A stretch of 6,121 nt of DNA from Pseudomonadota bacterium (lineage in GTDB: Bacteria > Pseudomonadota > Gammaproteobacteria > Xanthomonadales > Xanthomonadaceae), in assembly GCA_025355485.1 (NCBI GenBank), contig JANXZP010000061.1:1-6121 (forward strand), read 5' to 3'. The notes under the pieces are model-generated. The model searched no databases and was not told the origin of the DNA. It saw only the letters and a list, made by a program, of their open reading frames with translations. A program made the position numbers and the translations under genes. The stretch's first letter is position 1. Each line of letters begins with the position of its first letter. Shown piece by piece: positions 1 to 4,334 of this stretch.

Positions 1-177
1 CGGCACTTCGCGTGCCTTGCCGTAGCCGAAGCCGACCTTGCCGTTGCCGTCGCCCACCACCGTCAATGCGGTGAAGGTGAACTGGCGGCCGCCCTTGACG
101 GTCTTGGAGACGCGGTTGACCGCGACCAGCTTCTCGATGAAACCGTCGCTGTTGTCGTTGCGTTCGAAATTTGCCAT
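1..177 (-). CDS. rpsE: Small-subunit ribosomal protein S5, N-terminal part (3' end beyond window)
   Basis: S5 belongs to the 30S body, near the mRNA entry channel, and contributes to decoding fidelity. The first 59 residues are visible, from the ATG at 177 to the window edge; the family is about 165-180 residues, so roughly two thirds is missing. The block VAVNRVSKTVKGGRQFTFTA followed by VVGDGNGKVGFGYGKAREVP is the S5 N-terminal double-stranded-RNA-binding-like domain. The loop at residues 21-31 (NRVSKTVKGGR) is where spectinomycin-resistance changes arise in E. coli; it matches my memory of the wild-type loop. The start is supported by AGGA seven bases upstream (CCAGGAAACGAC then ATG). The gene follows rplR after a 93-nt gap, which is long for this junction. 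Confidence 0.97.
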   Translation of the reverse strand, partial: MANFERNDNSDGFIEKLVAVNRVSKTVKGGRQFTFTALTVVGDGNGKVGFGYGKAREVP

Positions 178-270
178 GTCGTTTCCTGGTTACTTACGGC
201 AGAGCCGCTTATCGTTGTGGTTGCTTCGTTGTGAAACTCAAGTGGTACGAGTTCGATTGGTGCGGGCGAA

Positions 271-624
271 TCAGAATTGCAGGCCGCCTTCGCGCGCAGC
301 ATCGGCCAAGGCCTTGATGCGGCCGTGGTAGCGATAGCCCGAACGATCGAACGCGATCTTCTCGACGCCAGCGGCTTTCGCCTTCTCGGCGATCGCGCGG
401 CCGACCCTGGCGGCGGCCTCCATGTTCTTGGTGCCCTTGAGGCCTTCCTTCACATCGGCCTGCAGCGTGGACGCCGCGGCCAGCACTTTCGCGCCATCGG
501 CGGTGAACAGCTGCGCGTAGATATGCTGGCCCGAACGCAATACGGACAGGCGCGGCACGCCGAGCACGCGGATGTGCGAACGGGTGGTCTTGGCGCGGCG
601 CAGGCGAGCGATTTTCTTTTCCAT
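271..624 (-). CDS. rplR: Large-subunit ribosomal protein L18
   Basis: L18 binds 5S rRNA and, with L5, anchors it in the central protuberance of the 50S subunit. The product is 117 residues, the same length as the E. coli protein. It shows the family order: a basic N-terminus (MEKKIARLRRAKTTRSHIR), the HIYAQ segment around residues 35-39, VLAAAST in the middle, and the conserved C-terminal block FDRSGYRYHGRIKALADAAR ending EGGLQF. The ATG at 624 is preceded by GAGGA with an 8-base spacer. The upstream gap to rplF is 110 nt and holds two hairpins. One of these looks like a terminator in transcript orientation, so rplR is the first gene that attenuation there would affect. Confidence 0.98.
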   Translation of the reverse strand: MEKKIARLRRAKTTRSHIRVLGVPRLSVLRSGQHIYAQLFTADGAKVLAAASTLQADVKEGLKGTKNMEAAARVGRAIAEKAKAAGVEKIAFDRSGYRYHGRIKALADAAREGGLQF

Positions 625-670
625 GTTCTTGTCCTCGATGAAGCGTACGAAAGCGTTTGAAGGTGCTGGC

Positions 671-706
671 TTTTATTAAAAAGTCGGCCACGGATGGCCG
701 GCTGTT
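671..706 (+). repeat. Hairpin repeat element, copy 1 (rplF-rplR gap)
   Basis: Read on the plus strand this 36-nt segment has an A/T-rich flank (TTTTATTAAA). It then folds as AGTCGGCCA (682-690), loop CGGA, TGGCCGGCT (695-703), which makes 9 pairs including one T.G wobble, and ends GTT. It aligns with the segment at 1289-1326 on the minus strand with 31 identities over 38 columns. The only two gaps fall opposite each other in the stem, so one base pair was lost or gained as a unit. Two copies in opposite orientation in neighbouring gaps suggest a REP-like dispersed palindromic element. That class label is inference from two copies in one window. Confidence 0.7.
678..703 (-). terminator. Intrinsic-terminator-like hairpin between rplF and rplR
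   Basis: In transcript orientation the sequence reads AGC, CGGCCA, loop TCCG, TGGCCG, AC, TTTTT. This is a perfect 6-bp GC-rich stem, extended by two pairs beyond one C.A mismatch, followed at once by five U residues and AAUAAAA. That is the form of a Rho-independent terminator. It lies inside the operon, after rplF and before the essential genes rplR and rpsE, so full termination is implausible. Partial attenuation, or a 3'-end stabilising or processing hairpin, is more likely. It is the reverse complement of repeat copy 1, so the resemblance may be a by-product of the repeat's orientation. Confidence 0.4.
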
Positions 707-709
707 CTT

Positions 710-729
710 TGCGCGGATGGACCCGCGCA
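710..729 (-). other. GC-rich hairpin just downstream of the rplF stop
   Basis: A 7-bp perfect inverted repeat (TGCGCGG / CCGCGCA on the plus strand, loop ATGGAC) begins five bases after the rplF stop codon in the transcript. No U-run follows it, so alone it is not an intrinsic terminator. With the next hairpin (678-703) it makes a tandem stem-loop cluster that fills most of the first half of the 110-nt gap. A role in mRNA stability or processing is possible but cannot be shown from sequence. Confidence 0.5.
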
Positions 730-734
730 GAAAC

Positions 735-1262
735 TCAGGTCTTCTTCGCCTCTTTCATGTTGATCTTCTCGCCGCTGTAGCGGACGCCCTTGCCCTTGTA
801 CGGTTCCGGTGGCCGGTAGCCGCGGATCTTCGCAGCAGCCTGGCCGACGCACTGCTTGTCGGCGCCGCTGACCAGAATTTCGGTCTGGGTCGGCGTTGCG
901 ATCGTGATGCCGTCCGGCGTCTTGAACAGCACCGGATGCGAGAAGCCGAGGCTCAGGTTCAAATCCTTGCCCGCCATCGCGGCACGGTAACCGACGCCGA
1001 CCAGTTCGAGCTTGCGCACATAGCCTTCCGACACGCCGGTGATCATGTTCGCGAGCAGCGCGCGCGCAGTGCCGGCCATCGGGATGCGATCGGCGTCGGC
1101 GGTGGAAAACTGCACTTGACCGTTTTCCATGACGACGTCGATACCCTGCGGCCTGGCCAGGCTCAGCGAGCCTTTCGGCCCCTTCACGCTGACCCTGTCG
1201 GCACCGATGGTGCATTCCACGCCTTTCGGCAGTGCGATTGGTTTCTTTGCTACGCGTGACAT
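735..1262 (-). CDS. rplF: Large-subunit ribosomal protein L6
   Basis: L6 sits at the base of the L7/L12 stalk beside the sarcin-ricin loop of 23S rRNA, where elongation factors dock. The protein is 175 residues (E. coli 177) and starts MSRVAKKPIALPKGV, typical of the family. Two related alpha/beta domains are recognisable. The second carries the rRNA-binding block AAKIRGYRPPEPYKGKGVRY near residues 143-162. The ATG at 1262 has a strong AGGAGC 6-7 bases upstream. Both flanking gaps are unusually long (65 nt before, 110 nt after), and each carries a copy of the same hairpin repeat in opposite orientation, so rplF is bracketed by inverted copies. Confidence 0.98.
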   Translation of the reverse strand: MSRVAKKPIALPKGVECTIGADRVSVKGPKGSLSLARPQGIDVVMENGQVQFSTADADRIPMAGTARALLANMITGVSEGYVRKLELVGVGYRAAMAGKDLNLSLGFSHPVLFKTPDGITIATPTQTEILVSGADKQCVGQAAAKIRGYRPPEPYKGKGVRYSGEKINMKEAKKT

Positions 1263-1288
1263 TGAAAGCTCCTATGGTCGTCGTGACC

Positions 1289-1326
1289 AACAGCCCGACC
1301 ATCCATGGCCGGACTTCTAAATAAGA
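1289..1326 (-). repeat. Hairpin repeat element, copy 2 (rpsH-rplF gap)
   Basis: On the minus strand this 38-nt segment reads TCTTATTTAG, then AGTCCGGCCA (1315-1306), loop TGGA, TGGTCGGGCT (1301-1292), then GTT. The stem has 10 pairs, including T.G at the third position and G.T at the seventh. Copy 1 (671-706) shares the flank, loop end, terminal GGCTGTT and the same third-position wobble. Both wobbles are allowed only when the element is read in this orientation, so the folding strand is probably the one given here. It starts two bases after the rpsH stop and ends 26 nt before the rplF start, clear of the rplF ribosome-binding site. Confidence 0.7.
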
Positions 1327-1327
1327 T

Positions 1328-1726
1328 TCAGCAAACCAGGCAGATGATTTCGCCGCCCACGCCTTCAGCGCGAGCCTGGCGATCGGTCATGATGCCTTTT
1401 GAAGTCGAAATGATGGACACGCCGAGACCGTTGAGGATCTTCGGCAGCTCATCCTTGCCGCGGTACTGGCGCAGACCCGAACGCGAGACGCGCTCGAGGC
1501 GCTCGATCACCGGCTTGCCTTCGTAATACTTCAGCACGATCTCGAGCTGTAGCTTGCCCTTGCCTGCTTCGGTCACGCGCGAGTCGGCGATGTAGCCTTC
1601 CGACTTCAGCACGCCGGCGAGCGCCAGCTTGGTTTTCGAGGACGGCATCTTCACCGTCGGTTTGCCCACTGCAAGTGCGTTCTTGATGCGCACCAGCATG
1701 TCGGCGATGGGATCAGTCATGCTCAT
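1328..1726 (-). CDS. rpsH: Small-subunit ribosomal protein S8
   Basis: S8 is a primary 16S rRNA-binding protein (helix 21 region) that organises the 30S platform. In E. coli it is also the translational repressor of the spc operon. The product is 132 residues (E. coli 130). It starts MSMTDPIADMLVRIKNA, carries MPSSKTKLA near residues 28-36, and has the rRNA-binding signature STSKG at residues 107-111 followed by IMTD and GGEIIC. The ATG at 1726 was preferred over the in-frame ATG two codons later because the family starts MSM and AAGGAA lies 8 bases upstream of it. The C-terminus is CLVC, so a cysteine replaces the final alanine of the E. coli protein; this is probably neutral. Confidence 0.98.
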   Translation of the reverse strand: MSMTDPIADMLVRIKNALAVGKPTVKMPSSKTKLALAGVLKSEGYIADSRVTEAGKGKLQLEIVLKYYEGKPVIERLERVSRSGLRQYRGKDELPKILNGLGVSIISTSKGIMTDRQARAEGVGGEIICLVC

Positions 1727-1779
1727 TGTTTCGTTCCTTTAGGCACCGATATCCGCAGAGAATCCTGCGAAAAAAATAA

Positions 1780-2085
1780 TTACCAGCTCGCTTTGCGCAG
1801 GCCGGGGACGTCGCCGCGCATGGTCGCTTCGCGCAGCTTGTTGCGGCCGAGGCCGAACTTCGCGTACGTGCCGCGCGGACGACCGGACAGCGCGCAACGA
1901 TTGCGCTCGCGGCACGGGCTCGAATCGCGCGGCAACTTCTGCAGCTTGATCACTGCTTCGGCTTTTTCGTCGTACGACGCGGTAACGCTGCTGATGGTCT
2001 TCTTCAGCGCGTTGCGCCTGGTCGCAAACTTCTTTGCCAGTTTCGCGCGCTTGAGATCGCGGTTCACCATGCTTGTCTTTGCCAT
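1780..2085 (-). CDS. rpsN: Small-subunit ribosomal protein S14 (zinc-free form)
   Basis: S14 sits in the 30S head near S3 and S10 and joins late in assembly. The protein is 101 residues, the same length as E. coli S14, and starts MAKTSMVNRDLKR. It carries LQKLPRDSSP, RNRC and SGRPRG in the centre and ends RGDVPGLRKASW. Only two cysteines are present (58 and 64). The paired CxxC motifs of the short zinc-binding form are absent, so this is the long C-minus type expected in Gammaproteobacteria. The ATG at 2085 has AGGA ten bases upstream. In the transcript the stop TAA is followed by TTA and a run of seven U residues, which lies outside the coding region. Confidence 0.98.
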   Translation of the reverse strand: MAKTSMVNRDLKRAKLAKKFATRRNALKKTISSVTASYDEKAEAVIKLQKLPRDSSPCRERNRCALSGRPRGTYAKFGLGRNKLREATMRGDVPGLRKASW

Positions 2086-2119
2086 TGTCGTTTGTCCTGG
2101 CCGGCTTTGTTCGGCGATA

Positions 2120-2662
2120 TCAGTTGCGGAAGGGGAAGCTGAAGGCCTCGAGCAGCGCGCGCGCTTCCTCGTTGGTCTTTGCAGTCGTGGTGATCGCGAT
2201 GTCCATGCCGCGCATTGCGTCGACCTGGTCGTAATCGATTTCCGGGAAGATGATCTGTTCCTTCACGCCCATGTTGTAGTTGCCGCGACCGTCGAACGAA
2301 CGGCCCGACATGCCGCGGAAGTCGCGCACGCGCGGCAACGCGACGTTGACCAGGCGGTCGAAGAACTCGTACATGCGGGCGCGGCGCAAGGTGACCTTGC
2401 AGCCGATCGGCCAGCCGTCGCGGATCTTGAAGCTCGCGACCGAGACGCGCGCATTGGTCACGATCGGCTTCTGTCCGCCGATCTTGACCATGTCGCCGAC
2501 CGCGTTCTCGAGGATCTTCTTGTTGCCCACCGCCTCCCCCACGCCCATGTTCAGCGTGATCTTGGTCAGGCGCGGCACCTGCATGGGGTTCGTGTAACCG
2601 AACTTTTCCATGAGCTTCGGCACGACGGTTTCTTTGTAATGTTTTTCGAGACGGGTGGTCAT
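2120..2662 (-). CDS. rplE: Large-subunit ribosomal protein L5
   Basis: L5 binds 5S rRNA with L18 and contributes to intersubunit bridge B1b with S13 and contacts near P-site tRNA. It has 180 residues (E. coli 179). Visible conserved blocks are the start RLEKHYKETVVPKLMEKFGY, then KITLNMGVGEA near residues 34-44, the 5S-binding segment SFKIRDGWPIGCKVTLR near 78-94, RDFRGMSGRSFDGRGNYNMG, and KEQIIFPEIDYDQVD. It ends FSFPFRN. The ATG at 2662 is well supported by GAGGA with a 7-base spacer. The preceding 56-nt gap holds a bulged hairpin at the place where E. coli S8 binds to repress this operon. Confidence 0.98.
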   Translation of the reverse strand: MTTRLEKHYKETVVPKLMEKFGYTNPMQVPRLTKITLNMGVGEAVGNKKILENAVGDMVKIGGQKPIVTNARVSVASFKIRDGWPIGCKVTLRRARMYEFFDRLVNVALPRVRDFRGMSGRSFDGRGNYNMGVKEQIIFPEIDYDQVDAMRGMDIAITTTAKTNEEARALLEAFSFPFRN

Positions 2663-2687
2663 GTCATTTCCTCAGGATCTGCTTGTC

Positions 2688-2715
2688 GGAACCGGCCGGA
2701 TGGCGCCGGGCTTCC
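2688..2715 (-). promoter_or_regulatory. Bulged hairpin in the rplX-rplE gap; candidate S8 target or degenerate repeat copy
   Basis: The transcript reads GGAA, GC, CCGGC, an 8-nt loop GCCATCCG, GCCGG, UUCC. This is a 9-bp stem with a 2-nt one-sided bulge, starting three bases after the rplX stop and ending 25 nt before the rplE ATG. An alternative outer pairing (UCAGGA with UCCUGA at 2671-2676) would share bases with it and approach the rplE Shine-Dalgarno. In E. coli S8 represses spc by binding mRNA at this gene junction, so position supports a regulatory role. The sequence does not let me confirm an S8 consensus. On the plus strand it also resembles the repeats at 671-706 and 1289-1326 (shared CCGGCC, GGATGG, CGGGCT). 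Confidence 0.4.
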
Positions 2716-2718
2716 TGA

Positions 2719-3033
2719 TCAGGCGTCGATCGCCTCTCCGCTCGAACGGAACACGCGCACCTTGCGTCCGTCATCGAGCACCTTGTAGCCAACGCGCTCG
2801 CCCTTGCCGGTGAGGGCGTTGAGCAGCATCACGTTGGAGATATGCAGCGGCGCCTCGCGCTCGACCACGCCGCCGGGCTGGTTCGCCTGCGGATTGGCCT
2901 TGGTATGGCGCTTGACGATGTTGATGTTCTGCACGACGACGCGATCGGCGGCAACGCGCAGCACTTCGCCCTTGAGGCCCTTGTTCTTGCCGGCGATCAC
3001 GAGAACGCGATCACCTTTACGAATTCGATTCAT
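2719..3033 (-). CDS. rplX: Large-subunit ribosomal protein L24
   Basis: L24 is an early assembly initiator that binds the 5' domain of 23S rRNA near the exit of the peptide tunnel. The protein is 104 residues, matching the E. coli length. The N-terminal KOW motif is clear at residues 4-30 (IRKGDRVLVIAGKNKGLKGE), followed by NINIVKRHTKANPQANQPGG and VEREAPLHISNVML. The frame stays open upstream into rplN, but the start is placed at the ATG at 3033 because the family begins there (MNRIRKGD), GAGGA lies 8 bases upstream, and longer versions would overlap rplN. The gap after rplN is 17 nt; the gap before rplE is 56 nt. Confidence 0.97.
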   Translation of the reverse strand: MNRIRKGDRVLVIAGKNKGLKGEVLRVAADRVVVQNINIVKRHTKANPQANQPGGVVEREAPLHISNVMLLNALTGKGERVGYKVLDDGRKVRVFRSSGEAIDA

Positions 3034-3050
3034 GGTCTTGTCCTCTTCGC

Positions 3051-3419
3051 TCAGAGCACTTCGGGCGCGAGCGATACGATCTTCATGAACTTCTCGGAGC
3101 GCAGCTCGCGGGTTACGGGCCCGAAGATGCGCGTGCCGATCGGCTCGAGCTTGTTGTTGAGCAGCACGGCGGCGTTGCCGTCGAAACGGATCAGCGAACC
3201 GTCGGCGCGGCGCACGCCCTTGCGGGTACGCACGACCACGGCGTCGTAAACCTCGCCTTTCTTGACTTTGCCGCGCGGGATCGCCTCGCGGATCGACACC
3301 TTGATGACGTCGCCGATGTGGGCGTAACGGCGATGCGAACCGCCGAGCACCTTGATGCACATCAGTTCACGCGCACCGGAGTTGTCGGCGGCCTGCAGGT
3401 AGGACTGCATCTGGATCAT
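3051..3419 (-). CDS. rplN: Large-subunit ribosomal protein L14
   Basis: L14 lies on the 50S interface side, contributes to bridges with 16S rRNA, and is the docking site of the silencing factor RsfS. The protein is 122 residues (E. coli 123). The family signature is intact: ADNSGARELMCIKVLGGSHR at residues 11-30, REAIPRGKVKKGEVYDAVVV, then RFDGNAAVLLNN and the C-terminal IFGPVTRELRSEKFMKIVSL ending APEVL. It is the first gene of the spc operon in E. coli. Here it begins only 12 nt after rpsQ with no promoter-sized gap, so it is probably transcribed from the S10 promoter. Confidence 0.99.
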   Translation of the reverse strand: MIQMQSYLQAADNSGARELMCIKVLGGSHRRYAHIGDVIKVSIREAIPRGKVKKGEVYDAVVVRTRKGVRRADGSLIRFDGNAAVLLNNKLEPIGTRIFGPVTRELRSEKFMKIVSLAPEVL

Positions 3420-3427
3420 GAGCCAGT

Positions 3428-3434
3428 CTCCTTA
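3428..3434 (-). promoter_or_regulatory. rplN ribosome-binding site overlapping the rpsQ stop
   Basis: The transcript reads TAAGGAG, then GACTGGCTC less the shared G, then ATG. The stop codon of rpsQ (TAA) is the first part of the Shine-Dalgarno of rplN. A ribosome terminating on rpsQ therefore sits on the rplN initiation region, which favours translational coupling across the old S10/spc boundary. Confidence 0.8.
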
Positions 3435-3728
3435 TTCGGCCGCGCGGGCGACGATTTCGACGACGCGCCAGTTCTTGGTCTTGGACAACGGACGGCATTC
3501 GGCGACGCGCACGATGTCGCCTTCCTTGCAGGCGTTGTCGGCATCGTGCGCGTGCAGCTTGGTCGAACGGCGGATGTACTTGCCGTACAACGCATGCTTG
3601 ACCAGGCGCTCGATGATGATCGTCACCGTCTTGTCCATCTTGTTGCTGGTCACGCGTCCCTGGACGGTGCGCAGCTTGGTGTCTTCGGTTGTAGCGACTT
3701 CGTTCATGACTTGAGCCTTGGTTGACAT
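3432..3728 (-). CDS. rpsQ: Small-subunit ribosomal protein S17
   Basis: S17 is a primary 16S rRNA binder (OB-fold) in the lower 30S body. From the ATG at 3728 it has 98 residues, against 84 in E. coli. The core is unmistakable: LRTVQGRVTSNKMDKTVTI, VKHALYGKYIRRSTKLHAHD, then GDIVRVAECRPLSKTKNWRV. The extra length is all N-terminal. Two starts compete. The ATG at 3728 lies 4 nt after the rpmC stop but has only a weak AAGAAG upstream. The ATG at 3707 has AAGG eight bases upstream and gives 91 residues, closer to Xanthomonas S17 as I remember it. I give the longer form because it fits the tight spacing; the shorter is about as likely. The C-terminus and stop are certain. Confidence 0.95.
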   Translation of the reverse strand: MSTKAQVMNEVATTEDTKLRTVQGRVTSNKMDKTVTIIIERLVKHALYGKYIRRSTKLHAHDADNACKEGDIVRVAECRPLSKTKNWRVVEIVARAAE

Positions 3729-3732
3729 CGGC

Positions 3733-3918
3733 TTACTTCTTGCCGACCAGCACGGTGTTGACGCGAGCGATCTCGCGGCGCACGCGGCGGATCTGGTGGG
3801 TCGCGCTCAACTGCCCGGTGGTCTTCTGCATGCGGAGCGAAAACTGCTCCTTGTGCAGGTCGACCAGATGGGCGGCGAGTTCGGCCGCGGATTTCTGACG
3901 CAGTTCCTTGAGTTCCAT
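3733..3918 (-). CDS. rpmC: Large-subunit ribosomal protein L29
   Basis: L29 is a small helical-hairpin protein at the polypeptide exit site, next to L23, where trigger factor and SRP dock. The product is 61 residues (E. coli 63) and almost entirely predicted helix: MELKELRQKSAAELAAHLVD, then LHKEQFSLRMQKTTGQL (the family signature) and IRRVRREIARVNTVLVGKK. Its ATG shares one base with the rplP stop (TGATG), a classic coupled junction with no room for a separate leader. Its own stop lies 4 nt before the first possible rpsQ start. Confidence 0.98.
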   Translation of the reverse strand: MELKELRQKSAAELAAHLVDLHKEQFSLRMQKTTGQLSATHQIRRVRREIARVNTVLVGKK

Positions 3919-4331
3919 CAGCGCACCGTGCGGGTAACGAAGGTGGTGGTTACGGAAAGCTTGGCCGATGCCAAGCGGAACGCTTCGCGCGCCGTGGCTT
4001 CGTCAACGCCTTCCATTTCGTACAACACGCGGCCGGGCTTGATCTGCGCGACCCAGTATTCGACGTTGCCCTTGCCGGCGCCCATGCGGACTTCGATCGG
4101 CTTCTTGGTGATCGGCTTGTCCGGGAAGATGCGGATCCACAGCTTGCCGCCGCGCTTGACGTAGCGGCTGATGCTGCGGCGCGCGGCCTCGACCTGGCGC
4201 GCGGTCAGTTGTCCGTGCGAGGTGGCCTTGAGGCCGTACTCGCCGAAGCTCACGGCCGCGCCGCTCCAGCTCAGGCCGTCGTTGCGGCCCTTGAACATCT
4301 TGCGGTACTTGGTGCGTTTTGGTTGCAGCAT
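3918..4331 (-). CDS. rplP: Large-subunit ribosomal protein L16
   Basis: L16 binds 23S rRNA near the A-site tRNA elbow and is needed late in 50S assembly and for peptidyl-transferase positioning. It has 137 residues (E. coli 136). Conserved parts are the start MLQPKRTKYRKMFKGRN, then FGEYGLKA, the block IRIFPDKPITKKPIEVRMG at about residues 66-84, GKGNVEYWVAQIKPGRVLYE, and the end TTTFVTRTVR. Arg82 in VRMGAGKGNVEYW corresponds to E. coli Arg81, which is hydroxylated by the oxygenase YcfD/RoxA; the residue is retained here. The gene begins 3 nt after the rpsC stop, with GAGGGA inside the rpsC tail acting as ribosome-binding site. Confidence 0.99.
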   Translation of the reverse strand: MLQPKRTKYRKMFKGRNDGLSWSGAAVSFGEYGLKATSHGQLTARQVEAARRSISRYVKRGGKLWIRIFPDKPITKKPIEVRMGAGKGNVEYWVAQIKPGRVLYEMEGVDEATAREAFRLASAKLSVTTTFVTRTVR

Positions 4332-4334
4332 GGC

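Noticed and set aside
178..270. The 93-nt rplR-rpsE gap as a promoter or regulatory RNA
   Set aside because: I found only weak 4-5 bp stems (for example AACTC/GAGTT) and no convincing -35/-10 pair or repeat copy; it holds nothing I can name beyond the rpsE ribosome-binding site.
676..1302. Alternative minus-strand frame over rplF (208 codons)
   Set aside because: It is a shifted-frame shadow of L6 with low-complexity Arg/Gly content. It was useful only because its ends run through the two hairpin repeats.
1754..1776. Hairpin CGCAG/CTGCG beside a run of seven A/T bases in the rpsN-rpsH gap
   Set aside because: In the transcript the U-run precedes the stem, and on the plus strand the stem is followed by A residues. 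Neither orientation has terminator form, and the stem is only 5 bp.
1770..1776. Seven-base homopolymer as a programmed slippage site
   Set aside because: It lies after the rpsN stop codon, so slippage there would not alter any protein.
1793..2788. Long plus-strand open frame (331 codons) opposite rpsN and rplE
   Set aside because: It lies antisense to two certain ribosomal protein genes, has no recognisable domain, and is typical of spurious frames in GC-rich DNA.
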